Below, piece by piece: positions 1 through 9,800 of a DNA stretch of 64,000 bases. Source of the stretch: Candidatus Phycorickettsia trachydisci (GTDB taxonomy: Bacteria > Pseudomonadota > Alphaproteobacteria > Rickettsiales > Rickettsiaceae); NCBI RefSeq assembly GCF_003015145.1, contig NZ_CP027845.1, forward strand, positions 1 through 64,000, in the 5' to 3' direction. The notes beneath the pieces are model-generated. The model saw only the letters and a program-made list of their open reading frames with translations, searched no databases and was not told where the DNA came from. The translations under genes and the position numbers were made by a program. How positions within the stretch are numbered: the stretch's first letter is position 1; each line of letters starts with the position of its first letter.

Positions 1-162
1 AAAAAGTATAAAAAAGGAACGTTTGTTATACATAAAATTGATAAAGAGAATATTTTTACATCTTCGGGAAATATTATTAGGTTTTAGTTGTTATTTTATA
101 TGTTGGTTAAAGAACCTAAGTAATGCACAATGTATTTAGAAAGATTTTAATATGTTTTACAT
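1..162. other. Window edge, possible tail of an upstream gene
   Basis: The first 87 bases are open in frame 1 on the plus strand and end in TAG at 85-87, giving a short lysine-rich tail (KKYKKGTFVIHKI...). This could be the C-terminus of a gene that starts before the window. Frame 2 is also open until about 140, so codon evidence does not settle it. The remainder up to 162 is AT-rich leader for the ankyrin gene. No clear promoter or ribosome-binding site was seen. Confidence 0.25.
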
Positions 163-1962
163 ATGCAACCAACTTTTGAAACTGAAACAACATCTCAAGA
201 AAACAACAGTGGTCAAATGGACGTGCCATATAATATGGATATACATGCTTCTGCAAAAGCAGGAGATATTGAAACACTGAAACTTATAGTAAACCAGGGA
301 ATTAATATAGATCTGCAGGACAAAGATGGTAATACCCCTCTTTGTATAGCTTCACAAAATGGTCATAAAGGGGTAGTAGAGTATCTTTTAAGTAAAGATG
401 CAAAGACAGATCTTGTGACCATAGATGGCGATACTGCTTTACATCTGGCTGCAGAAAAGGGCCACCACGAAGTAGTGAAGTATCTTTTGGACAATCGAGC
501 AGATATTGAAGCTGCACAAGAAGGCGTAACGCCTTTACATCGAGCTGCAGCAGGTGGTCATTATGAAGTAGTAAAATATTTCTTGAAGAAAGGAGCAAAT
601 ATTGAAGCTAAAACTGGTAATGAGACAACTCCTTTACTTTGGGCTGCTGAAAATGGTCATTCTGAAGTAGTAAGGCTTCTGCTAGATAACGGAGCAGAAA
701 TTGAGGTTAAAAATTGTGAAGGATATACTCCTTTACTTTGGGCTATGGAAAGAGATGACTCTGAAACCTTAAAGCTTCTATTGGAAAAGGGAGCAAATGT
801 AGATGCTACAAACGAGAGCGGTAATACTCTGTTGTTTTTAGCCATAGAAGAACAAGGCAGTGCTAGGTTGGTAAAGTTGCTACTAGATAACGGAGCAAAC
901 ATGGATGTTACGGATAAGGATGGCAATACCCCTTTACACTTAGCTGTAGTAGGTGCTGATCATGAAATAGTTGAGCTACTTTTGGATAAAGGGGCAGACA
1001 CTGAAGCTTTAGATTGTGAGGGTCGTACTCCCTTAGTTCGTGCTCTAGATTGGAATCCGTGCTTAGGGGTAATAAAGCTTCTATTGGATAACGGAGCAAG
1101 TATTGATAATGATAGCGCAACTCTCCTGTATTTGGCTACATTGAGCGACAACTATGAAGTAGCAGAGCTTTTGCTGGATCGTGGTGCTGATATTAACGCT
1201 ATGGAAGACGGTGAATCTGCATTACATATGGCTGTTAAAAGTGGTTATCATAAAGCAGCAAGGTTTTTATTGGACAAGGGGGCAAATGTTGATGCTATAG
1301 ATAGCTGTGATAAAACACCTTTGCTTTGGGCTGTAGACAGGAATGATGCAGAAATGGTGAAGCTTCTATTGCATGCGGGGGCAAATACCGAAGTTACGCT
1401 TCGTGATAGCGATACTCTTTTACATTGGGCTATAAAAAAAGACGATACGGAAGTGGTAAAAATCCTTCTGGATAAAGGAGTAAACCTTGATGCTAGAGAT
1501 AATTATGGTAAAACTCCAATGCATATGGCTGCTCAAATGGGAGGGATAGAGATAATGGAGCTATTGCTAGAAAAGGGGGCGAGGGGTGATGCGAGAGATA
1601 ATCGAGGTGAGATGCCAATTCATTATGCTGCTGGGATGGGGTATGAAAAAGTAGTAAGAATACTTTTGGATAATGGAGTAAAAGTTGATGATACCGCATC
1701 AAATAGCAAAGCAGCTTTGTATATCGCTGCCCGAAATGGACATCTTGAAGTGGTAGAGCTTCTTTTAAATCGAGGAGCAGCAATTGATGCATCCACGATG
1801 AGTGGTAAGACTGCTTTGCACGTTGCTGTACAAAATGGTCACTTTGGAGTGATAGAATTTCTTTTAAATCAAGGAGCAAAAATTGATGCTTCAACAGAAG
1901 ATGGCTTTACTTCTTTGCATATTGCAGCACAAAAAGGGTACTTTTTGCAAGAAGTAAATTGA
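163..1962 (+). CDS. Ankyrin-repeat protein (about 17 repeats)
   Basis: This 599-residue protein consists almost entirely of ankyrin repeats. After a short polar N-terminus of about 25 residues there are 17 full repeats of about 33 residues and one half repeat. They carry the usual signatures such as DGNTPLHLA, GHHEVVKYLLD and GADINA. No signal peptide, membrane segment or enzyme domain is visible, so it is most likely a cytosolic or secreted protein-binding scaffold. In Rickettsiales such proteins are common candidate host-cell effectors (family knowledge); secretion here is inference. The last repeat stops abruptly after AAQKGYFLQEVN, where the second helix (normally like GHFEVVEFLL) should be, so the 3' end may have been trimmed by an old frameshift or deletion. 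The ATG at 163 has no clear Shine-Dalgarno sequence. A strong palindromic terminator follows at 2005. Confidence 0.9.
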   Translation: MQPTFETETTSQENNSGQMDVPYNMDIHASAKAGDIETLKLIVNQGINIDLQDKDGNTPLCIASQNGHKGVVEYLLSKDAKTDLVTIDGDTALHLAAEKGHHEVVKYLLDNRADIEAAQEGVTPLHRAAAGGHYEVVKYFLKKGANIEAKTGNETTPLLWAAENGHSEVVRLLLDNGAEIEVKNCEGYTPLLWAMERDDSETLKLLLEKGANVDATNESGNTLLFLAIEEQGSARLVKLLLDNGANMDVTDKDGNTPLHLAVVGADHEIVELLLDKGADTEALDCEGRTPLVRALDWNPCLGVIKLLLDNGASIDNDSATLLYLATLSDNYEVAELLLDRGADINAMEDGESALHMAVKSGYHKAARFLLDKGANVDAIDSCDKTPLLWAVDRNDAEMVKLLLHAGANTEVTLRDSDTLLHWAIKKDDTEVVKILLDKGVNLDARDNYGKTPMHMAAQMGGIEIMELLLEKGARGDARDNRGEMPIHYAAGMGYEKVVRILLDNGVKVDDTASNSKAALYIAARNGHLEVVELLLNRGAAIDASTMSGKTALHVAVQNGHFGVIEFLLNQGAKIDASTEDGFTSLHIAAQKGYFLQEVN

Positions 1963-2004
1963 GAGAGAGTATAGATTTGGTTTTGTAAAAATTCTTAAGA
2001 TAAT

Positions 2005-2030
2005 CCAGGGCAATTGCCCTGGTATTTTGA
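2005..2030. terminator. Perfect-palindrome terminator between convergent ankyrin genes
   Basis: Positions 2005-2022 form a perfect 18-base palindrome, a 7-bp GC-rich stem (CCAGGGC/GCCCTGG) around an AATT loop, followed by TATTTTGATTT. It lies 43 bases after the plus-strand ankyrin gene and 35 bases after the end of the minus-strand one. It could therefore end transcription in both directions. Confidence 0.75.
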
Positions 2031-2057
2031 TTTGTGCCGACTTAAATTGATAGTGTA

Positions 2058-3197
2058 CTAAGCGGCGTCTATTGTATCAATTGCAGTATCTCCTGATAGT
2101 TCAACTTTATAGTATAACTGATCTGGTAATTCATTATTCTCAGCTATTTCTGTAGTAGATAAGTCGATTTCTTGTTCTACTAGCTGAGTTATATCTAATA
2201 CTTTTTGATCATGATGATTTTGGCTATAATCTTGCAGGTTTTTTAAAAGATTCGCCTTTGCAATAGCTTTGTGTTCTTCATAACCATCTGCAGCAAATAG
2301 TGCTTTGATATTATTTTCGTCTGTGAAAAATTGGCGCACAGAGTAACTTTCCATATCTATTTTAATCTCCTTGGCACTACCTAGCATCAACAATAGAGCT
2401 TGGCTTTTAGTTGATTCATATTGAAAGTCATACCACATAGTTTGAGATATCTCTTTCGGTGTAACCTGAGCGCCATGGTCTATTAGTAGTTTTAAAAATT
2501 TTAGCCTAATATCATCGGGAATAATTATTTCTTTACCATATTCATAGCAACGTATAAAGATTTTATCTAAAGCAGAGCTATCATACTTATCTTTTATATT
2601 AACGTCTGCACCTTTTTCTAGTAAAAACTCTATAATTGCTATATCATGAGCAGGCAGAGCTGCTTGGAGAGCTGTATGACCATATGCATTCTGTGCATTA
2701 ATATCAGCACCTCTATCAATAAGTAGCTTAACTATCTCACCAGATTCATCATTCCAAACTGCTAATTGTAGCATGGTATCGCCATCTTCATCTTGAGCAT
2801 TAGGGGAGACGCCATTATCTAAAAGCCATTGAACAGCTTCTATATTATCGTTGTAGATAGCTATAGCTAAAAAGTCGTTAGGGTCCTTAATGTCGGTAAT
2901 TGTAAAATGCTGCAATAATTTTGTATCCAAGAATCCTCCTATTACAAAATGCAATAAGCTAAAGTTTTGATTTTGATCATAAGGGTTTATATCTTGCCCG
3001 GCTGCTTTTAGTTGTAATATTTCTTTTTCAACAGCTTCAGAGTGTTCTTGTTTTTTAGATTTCAGTTCATCAATAATTTGTTCCCACTTTATTTTTAATT
3101 CCGACTCTAATTCTGGGTGATTATCTGCCTCCTCTCCATATTTACGCATTTCTAATACGTAATTAAATAGTTTGTTTATAGTGCTTGTCATATACAT
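2058..3197 (-). CDS. Ankyrin-repeat protein with helical flanks
   Basis: This 379-residue protein has a charged helical N-terminal third (about residues 1-70, rich in E and K) followed by about four ankyrin repeats at about 95-200. Signatures include NDNIEAVQWLLDNGVSPNAQ, DEDGDTMLQLAVWND and GHTALQAALPAHDIAIIEFLLEKGADVN. The C-terminal 150 residues are polar, with no recognised domain, and end in a short TAIDTIDAA tail. No signal peptide or membrane segment is seen. The first ATG (3197) and the third codon, also ATG (3191), are both possible starts, and neither has a good Shine-Dalgarno sequence. It faces the ankyrin gene at 163 and shares the palindromic terminator with it. The role is probably protein binding; use as an effector is inference from the family and genus type. 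Confidence 0.88.
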   Translation of the reverse strand: MYMTSTINKLFNYVLEMRKYGEEADNHPELESELKIKWEQIIDELKSKKQEHSEAVEKEILQLKAAGQDINPYDQNQNFSLLHFVIGGFLDTKLLQHFTITDIKDPNDFLAIAIYNDNIEAVQWLLDNGVSPNAQDEDGDTMLQLAVWNDESGEIVKLLIDRGADINAQNAYGHTALQAALPAHDIAIIEFLLEKGADVNIKDKYDSSALDKIFIRCYEYGKEIIIPDDIRLKFLKLLIDHGAQVTPKEISQTMWYDFQYESTKSQALLLMLGSAKEIKIDMESYSVRQFFTDENNIKALFAADGYEEHKAIAKANLLKNLQDYSQNHHDQKVLDITQLVEQEIDLSTTEIAENNELPDQLYYKVELSGDTAIDTIDAA

Positions 3198-3371
3198 ACT
3201 TGATAGTTTAATTATTGTGTAACAATAACATAGCCAAAATACTATTTCAAGAAAAAAGATAAATTTTTAGTTGCTTATAGGTTAATATCTTAAACTTAAA
3301 AAAATTTTCTTATTAAATTATATAAATTCAATTCTATTACCCATTAACTAAACAACTGCTTACTCTATAAA

Positions 3372-4126
3372 ATGGAAAACGCTCAACAAGATTATAATTC
3401 TGCTCTTAGAAATTATGATGACGCTCAGACAGGACACAATGATGCAATGAACTATCTTAGCGCCGCTAAAAATCATAGGAATAGTATTAATAGAGACAAC
3501 TACACTTCAGTAGAATAGAGAGAGGTTAAAAATTTTATAGTGAAAATGTTGAGTTGGAAAGGTTCTAGTGATTGGGAACCTTATACGGTTGTGAATTTCA
3601 ATGAACAAAAATTTAACAATGATGTTGCAAAAGCAGAACGATCTATAAATTTCGCTAGAGGACAATTAGAAAAGGCTACGCAAGATCTTACTAATGCTAA
3701 GAATCATTTAGTTAATAAGACAGACCATTTAGCCAAAGAATTATATTCTAATCATCTGTACTCAGATTTAGATCAAAAACATATTGAAGTTTATGTACTA
3801 AGTCATAATGAAAATCATAAGGCAGCTTCGATAAATGCAAGCGGTAGGGATTTCGTGAAAAATAAACAATTTGATCAAGTATGGTTAGAGATAGACTTAA
3901 TACAAAAATTCCATGGTAGAATTGTTAATATAGATAAAAAAGCGGCTGATATTTGGGGATTATATGTTGTGCTTATAATACAACTGCTATTGACGGTTTA
4001 GTAGCCTCATCTGCTTTAGTTTATAATCTACAATTTGTAGCACGCGATATTAAAGATTTTGAACAAGTCCAGGGTTTAAAAATTATTAATCCATGGCAAA
4101 AAGAAAGTACTATAATTCTAAATTGA
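3372..4126 (+). pseudogene. Decayed coiled-coil gene (in-frame stop plus frameshift)
   Basis: Three adjoining open stretches read as one broken gene. The first is an ATG at 3372 encoding 48 residues (MENAQQDYNSALRNYDDAQ...) and ending in TAG at 3516-3518. Translation of the same frame continues without another stop through 3519-4001 and gives a helical region resembling the first part; both contain an (A/N)AKNH motif. The ending of that frame, ...WGLYVVLIIQLLLTV, looks non-native. The frame one base back is open from about 3962 to TGA at 4124 and gives a sensible continuation (NTTAIDGLVASSALVYNLQF...). The likely history is one amber mutation and one frameshift between about 3955 and 3990. 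As an alternative, GTG at 3540 with AGAGAGG at 3519-3525 could start a 153-residue protein. No family is recognised. Confidence 0.55.
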
Positions 4127-4180
4127 GTGACTACATGTAGACACTATATTTATGCAAAATAATATTTTTATAGGTGATGT

Positions 4181-5128
4181 ATGATGGTACGTATAATTAT
4201 TATAGGGTTTCTACTTTTTGGTAGGCTCTATAATGCTTTTGCGGTAAGTAAATCAGAATTGATAGCAGATATTCAGTATCTTTTATCAGCCGAACCTACT
4301 ATTGATTACAATGATCCAAAGCTAAACAAAATACTGAATAAATATAATTACAAACTGTTTAGGACCTATAAAGCTTTTATTGAATTTGATAAGAGCAAAA
4401 AGACCAAAGCTGATCTATTAAAGGCAAAGGCCGCATTGAGGATTTTATCCAAAGATCCTAAATGGCGTTGGAAGGATTACTGGGAGCACAATGAACTAGA
4501 TGCAGAAAACATAATATATAGGTTTTTCGATTTACTATCAAGCTTTTACATAGCAAACGATATGCTAGTTGTGCTTCCAGAAGAAAAGGCAAATTGGGAT
4601 GCAAATTATCAATATAAATACTTTAAAATACCTTTATGGTTTGTATTAAAGTATCCAGATAACTTAAGAAGTACTGATGGACCTGGTAAATTGATCGTTA
4701 ATGCTAAAAAATCTGTAAGACATATTGAAGAGTTTAATAAGTTTTTCGCCATAATTGGTGATGTGCATGGTGGATTCTGGTCCAACGATTTTGGCGAAGA
4801 ACGTTTTGATTCTTACCAAATGACTAAACACTTTATTGATGTTATAAGCTTTAGTCCCGGTGTGTATATTAAATTTGATTTAACAGGTCCTTGCGCAAAC
4901 CAATCCATTGAGGAGAGATTTTCTGTTTTTGTTAAATGGGCTCATAGAAATGAAAAACATATGTTAATATATGGTAAAATTTTACTTTATTTTGACAAAG
5001 CTTCTAGTGCCCTTGCAGATTATTACAAAAATAATTATAACTTGAGACAATATGCATCCCAAGCAAGCAGTATCCTTTCACATTATATTTGTGATAATAC
5101 TAATTACTTGGATAATATCAAGAATTAG
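4181..5128 (+). CDS. Putative exported protein of unknown function
   Basis: This 315-residue protein begins with a classical signal peptide: an M-M-V-R start, a hydrophobic run IIIIGFLLFGRLYNAFA and a likely cleavage site after AFA around residue 22. The mature part is rich in aromatic and charged residues and has no family I recognise. It contains a mid-protein GDVHGGFW stretch, which resembles the GDxHG motif of calcineurin-like phosphoesterases. The partner motifs are missing, so no function is assigned. AGGTGA at 4172-4177 is 3 bases from the first ATG (4181) and 6 bases from the second (4184), so the second is the slightly better start. It ends only 4 bases from the end of the convergent lysozyme-like gene. 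Probably periplasmic or secreted (inference). Confidence 0.75.
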   Translation: MMVRIIIIGFLLFGRLYNAFAVSKSELIADIQYLLSAEPTIDYNDPKLNKILNKYNYKLFRTYKAFIEFDKSKKTKADLLKAKAALRILSKDPKWRWKDYWEHNELDAENIIYRFFDLLSSFYIANDMLVVLPEEKANWDANYQYKYFKIPLWFVLKYPDNLRSTDGPGKLIVNAKKSVRHIEEFNKFFAIIGDVHGGFWSNDFGEERFDSYQMTKHFIDVISFSPGVYIKFDLTGPCANQSIEERFSVFVKWAHRNEKHMLIYGKILLYFDKASSALADYYKNNYNLRQYASQASSILSHYICDNTNYLDNIKN

Positions 5129-5132
5129 TTAC

Positions 5133-6200
5133 CTACTTTATACAAAAATTAGGTAATTGGGGTAAATCCACATATTTCCTGACCATTGTTTTTTCATCTG
5201 ATAACTTCAGGTTTACAAAATCTGGAATATTAAAATCTTGAATGCAACGGCAGTTATAATCTTTGCCTGGATGTCCTATATCAGGTGGACTATCTACATC
5301 AAATATTTTGCCATCACAAAATTGATGATTAACCCTAACCTTATCATCTTGCTGGCTGCGCCAAATATAATACCTTCGATTTGATCTAGAAGGAGTGTTT
5401 GGCTGGCTACGAGGAACTACTGTTTTTCCTAGCTTAATATCCATTGATGCACCTTTAGGGATCAAATCGTCAAGTGGTTTAGAATATATAGGACACTTAT
5501 TTGATTCAAGCATTCTAGCTTCTTTATCTCTCCTGTACTGTATACCTGGATGTCTGTTTTTATTTGACTTATATTTTACTTCATTACAAGTTTCTTTTAA
5601 ATATTTAGGATCATTAGTTTCAATGTACTTCTTTATATTTTCGTGAAACTTAGTACCTTTTCTTACCAAAGAAGGACTATTAAAGTAAAGTGATTCTATA
5701 GCCATTTTTTCATTTGGCTTCAAAAGTTTCCAATCTTTTCCAAATAAAAGCTCTAATTCATCTCTGCGTTTCTTAATTTGATAGTCAAGCAACTCCTTCG
5801 CTTGTTCTTTTGTTATTTTTAACCCTTTTTTAACCTTATCAAATGACACCTTATCTCCGAATACTTCTAGCCATTCCTTTCTTGCACCAGCTGCATCCAT
5901 ATTAAAGCCAAAACCTATTGTTTTATTGGGTGGTGTTGCTGTATCATCATAGACTTTAAGTTTTATCTTAGGTTTTGTAGGAACTTGGTCTTCATCATCC
6001 CACTTTACTTCATTAAACATTATGAAGGTTGTGACGTGTTGATGATAAATATCTTGATGTTCCGGAATATTTAAATCCAGGTTATGCACCCTATCACGAG
6101 CGCTATCTACCCAATCTTCCACCCACAAATCCATTTTTCCTCTTTTTCTATGTATAAGATTAACCCATTCTTCCATTGAAATTGCTTTGAGATTAAGCAT
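5133..6200 (-). CDS. Phage-type lysozyme fused to Mu gpF-like head-morphogenesis domain
   Basis: Two phage-derived modules share one 355-residue chain. Counting from the upstream TTG at 6212, residues about 60-235 match phage/pesticin-type muramidases of the T4-lysozyme group. They have an acidic residue in FNEV (E68), YDD (D89-D90) and TIGFGFNMD (T98 onward), followed by GARKEWLEV and a late IQYRRDKEARML helix. These fit the E/D/T catalytic triad, which would cleave peptidoglycan. Residues about 280-323 carry the signature of Mu gpF/SPP1 gp7-like minor head proteins: WRSQQDDKVRVNH, DGKIFDVDSPP, HPGKDYNCRC. No signal peptide is visible. There are no other phage genes nearby, so this looks like a domesticated or toxin-like chimera. 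ATG at 6200 is preferred over TTG at 6212, and neither has a clear Shine-Dalgarno sequence. The domain calls are firm; the biological role is not. Confidence 0.82.
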   Translation of the reverse strand: MLNLKAISMEEWVNLIHRKRGKMDLWVEDWVDSARDRVHNLDLNIPEHQDIYHQHVTTFIMFNEVKWDDEDQVPTKPKIKLKVYDDTATPPNKTIGFGFNMDAAGARKEWLEVFGDKVSFDKVKKGLKITKEQAKELLDYQIKKRRDELELLFGKDWKLLKPNEKMAIESLYFNSPSLVRKGTKFHENIKKYIETNDPKYLKETCNEVKYKSNKNRHPGIQYRRDKEARMLESNKCPIYSKPLDDLIPKGASMDIKLGKTVVPRSQPNTPSRSNRRYYIWRSQQDDKVRVNHQFCDGKIFDVDSPPDIGHPGKDYNCRCIQDFNIPDFVNLKLSDEKTMVRKYVDLPQLPNFCIK

Positions 6201-6398
6201 ATCATCTATCAATAAAGTTTAATTATTGGCTTTATTTATAATCCTTAATTTCAATGCACTAAGAGCATAGTAAAACTTTAAAAATTAGGTATAGTTGGTA
6301 TTTTTTGAATTAAACCATCACAAAAAAATAGTTTTATAAGTTTTAGTTGAGGGTAGCGGATCTGTTTTAGAAATCAAGTTGCTGCAAATATGGACAGA

Positions 6399-6647
6399 CT
6401 ATTGATTTAGAGGTAGGAATACTGTGAAGGTGGTTCAGCTGTGACCATCGCTATCAGCCACAATGCTTCCTTTATGTGCCTCTATGATCTTTTGACATAC
6501 AGCAAGTCCAATACCTCTATCACCAGATGGGGTCTTTGTTTTAGAGCTAACTATAAATTCTCCAAAGCCCAACATATTGGGTCCAAAGCTGAAAATTTCA
6601 CGGTAGAAGGGTATGATAGTTGATGCCGCCATTCTTCTTATGTGCAA
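6399..6647 (-). pseudogene. Remnant of a histidine-kinase ATPase domain
   Basis: The minus strand encodes only the last part of a HATPase_c domain: FGEFIVSSKTKTPSGDRGIGLAVCQKIIEAHKGSI, matching the F-box and G2 box plus the following helix. An in-frame TGA follows ADSDGHS (about 6435). Reading through it gives TTFTVFLPLNQ and then TAG at 6399-6401, which is exactly the usual last strand of such kinases. The domain start, dimerisation helices and sensor part are missing. The upstream stretch (IELFHLHIRRMAAS...) is not recognisable, and a stop lies at 6663-6665. It is a dead fragment, similar to but distinct from the kinase end at 12738-12904, which flanks the other side of the 1944-residue gene. 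Confidence 0.7.
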
Positions 6648-6892
6648 ATGGAATAATTCTATATCTATATTATTTTAGTAATGCCCTATAAAATATATTT
6701 TTTATATCGTATCGAGCTAATTACTCATAGGACTTATTTAAGAGGTAAAACTTAGGAATATTAACTTGAAAGTAACAATTACCAACTAATTTTGAAAGTG
6801 GGATCTCACTTTATTTCAAAGGAAGATATTGCAATTAAATTAATATAAGGATTTAATTAAGAGGATAGGAAATTTATGATAATAGGATCTAT

Positions 6893-9800
6893 ATGGCTAA
6901 AAATATTCAAGCAGAAAAGAAAATAACTGATCTACTAAAGGAAGAAATAGGGTGCGCGCTGGCTGGGGCTGATCTGGCTCCTTATAAACTTGATGAATTT
7001 GTTCAATTCCTTAGCTCTTTAGGTGGTGCTCAAGGAACTGTGGAGGAGTTTATAAATAAGTTTAATGATAATGAGTTTGTACCAAATATTGATACTAAAA
7101 GGTTTGCTGAATTGTCGAACAAGTTGGGTGTCTCTTATCGCATAGACTGGGCGGCTGAAGTTGCAGGAGTTTTAAGTAAAGTCAAAAATGAGCTACAGAC
7201 TTTGGAAAGTGGTGGATTTGATTTTATTCAACAAGATAATAGTCAAGTTACTTTTGTAGGGTATAGCGTGAAGGTATCGGGAGTTGCTAGGTTTATAAGT
7301 ACTGCTCGGATAGGTATTGAGCATATCAGAATTTTTGCTTTAGGTGAGGTTGTGGTGGATGGTAGTTTAGATTTGTCGGGAGGGTGCGTGAGTATTATTG
7401 CTCCTGCGTGGAATATAGTTGCTCCAAGTATGATTAATTTGAAGGGTAAGTCTGGAGATGAGTATGGATTGCGCTCTGTTAGTGGGAAGGATTTGTGTGA
7501 AGATGGGATAGATGGTGCTTCTGGGAGTCAAGGAGGTAATGGAGGGCATTTTTGGGGTATAGGAGAGGATTTTTTTAATTTAGAGAATTTGAGCATTAAT
7601 GTTGACGGAGGTCCTGGGGGTACTGGGCAGAATGGAGGGAATGGTTTACCGGGGCAGGATTTCACGTACAATTTGAGTACAGGTGATGAGGCAAAGCCTT
7701 TGATGGAATGGTTGAAGTACACAGATAGTGTAAGACAAGTGATATACAGCAATCAGTTTAGGGAATTTATAGGAAGGCATCCTTATGGGATGGGGCTTTT
7801 AGATAAGATTAGGGTTAAGTGGCATGAGACTGTTGATTGTATCGTTAAGGGCAATCGGCATTTATTTAGGGAGCAAGGAGATTACCTATTAAATCTTAAG
7901 GAGTTTACGGAGATTACAATAAAGCAATTTCATGAAGAGAACAAACATTCTGTAGAACATAGGAAGCTTTTTAAGAAGGGGAGTAGTTTACTGGTTAAAA
8001 AATTCTCATTTGAGCGTGCAGAGCAGAGGTTGTATGGTTTGAGCAGGAAGATATTTAGTGAAGAAAGTGGTTCTAAAAAGCTTGGGTATGGAGTTGGTGG
8101 TAATGGAGGTTCTGGGGGTTTTGGAGGCCCAGGAGGTGCTCCAGGGACGCACGATATTATATCGCTTGGAGGGCTGATCGAAAAGAGATACGTACCTCAG
8201 GCAGGCGAAAGTGGAGTAAGTGGTGAAGATGGTAGTGTTGGTGGAGGGGGGCAAGTTGTTTTGAAATTGACTGATATTGGTAGCAAGTCGGGTTTTTGTT
8301 GCGTAGGTGGGTCGACTGTTCATACTACACTTAACCTTAAGGCACCTCCGGGGAATGTGCATGCTAATAAGGGACTTATAGAATTTAGAGATAATGCTAC
8401 TAAGAGGCCTAATTTACATTTAAGCATCGTAGATTATCAACTATTAATGGGCAAGAAGTCTGGGATGATGGGTAATTTATCAAAATCTTTCAGCAGCAAA
8501 TTGAAAGAGATAGAAGCAGAGAGAAGCTCCTTTGATTTTGCTAATGAGTTGCTACAACTTGAGGAGTATATAGCAAGACCTGGGGTTAAGTTTGACTTTC
8601 TTGATTCTTATTGTTTGCTTGCAAAAAGGATTGGTCATCGGGCAAACATGACTTACGATGAGCAGGAAGTCAAGGTACTAAAGTATCTTTATACATCGGC
8701 TTTGACTCGTATATCACAGCTTAAGGCGGCAGCTTCTGGCAGACTTGTGATTGATATAGATAGGTTTTTGTCAATCATAAAAAATAACATAGAAGAGTTA
8801 GGAGCAAGTTATGATGCTGAAGCTATTGCAGCTCATAAGACAAAGTATGCTAAAGAGATAGAAGGTAAGATAGATGAGGCCAAGAAGTTTGCGTGCAGAC
8901 TGGTGGAAGATATTGAAAATGCTGGTAATATGCTCGATGATCAATTTAAAAAGCACTTAGAAGAGATTGATAGTGATATTAGGCAAGCAGCTCGTAGTGC
9001 AATCGATTTAGAAGCCAGCAAGGTCAAGGTGCAAAATGCGATAACCAAAACGTTAATATTTAATACTTTAGGTATATTAGTATCATCTGCAGGGATGGCA
9101 TTTGGACCTCCAGGAGCCATAGTAGCAAAAATTGTGCAAGTAGGTATCGGGATGCTGGATAATCCTAATTTTGGGGAGCATGATTTGGTGATTGAAAATT
9201 TAGAAAAACTCAGCAGCACATGGGATACAATTGATTCAGATCAGATAACGGTCTTAACAAATAGCACCAAACCTGCGATGTATGCACTTGGCATGCTATC
9301 AAAAACTCTTGCAACTGAAAAGGCCAAGCTTTCAGCGATAACAACAGCAATTAAGCAAGCAGAGAGTTTAGTAACCCAGCTTCAGGGTCACAAAAAACAA
9401 ATGAGCAGCTCTTTTGGTGAGCGTCTAGATCAAATTACTTTACAGGTAAAAGATATACACAAAAGTCTTGAAGATAAGTCAGTAGTTGCAATCGAGTTCA
9501 ACAAGGCAGAAATAGCAAACTTTTTCAATAGCATCAAAGCAGAGCTTAGCAAGATCACGGGCGATTCTGCAGACGGATTCTGCAATGCAATTAACAAGAT
9601 GATCCAAGCTCTTGAGACGTCAATGATAATCCATGAGCACATCCAAGAATATAAAGACCAAATCACCTTTGCAAACTACATTGCCCAGATCAATTCACTA
9701 GGCTTTAAGGAATCTATCGCAACAGGTGAACTCGGAGAAGTAATACAAAAATTAGAAAAAGTAACGCAGCGCAACATAGCCCTAGAGCAGTATTACATGG

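Noticed and set aside
4181-5128. Calcineurin-like phosphoesterase call from GDVHGG
   Set aside because: The motif lies mid-protein and the required upstream D-x-H and downstream GNH and GHxH motifs are absent.
5395-5646. 83-residue plus-strand frame inside the lysozyme-like gene
   Set aside because: Antisense shadow of a gene with two recognisable domains.
6399-6647. Small intact plus-strand gene (60 residues) over the kinase remnant
   Set aside because: The minus strand carries a clear kinase ATPase motif; the plus-strand frame is its shadow.
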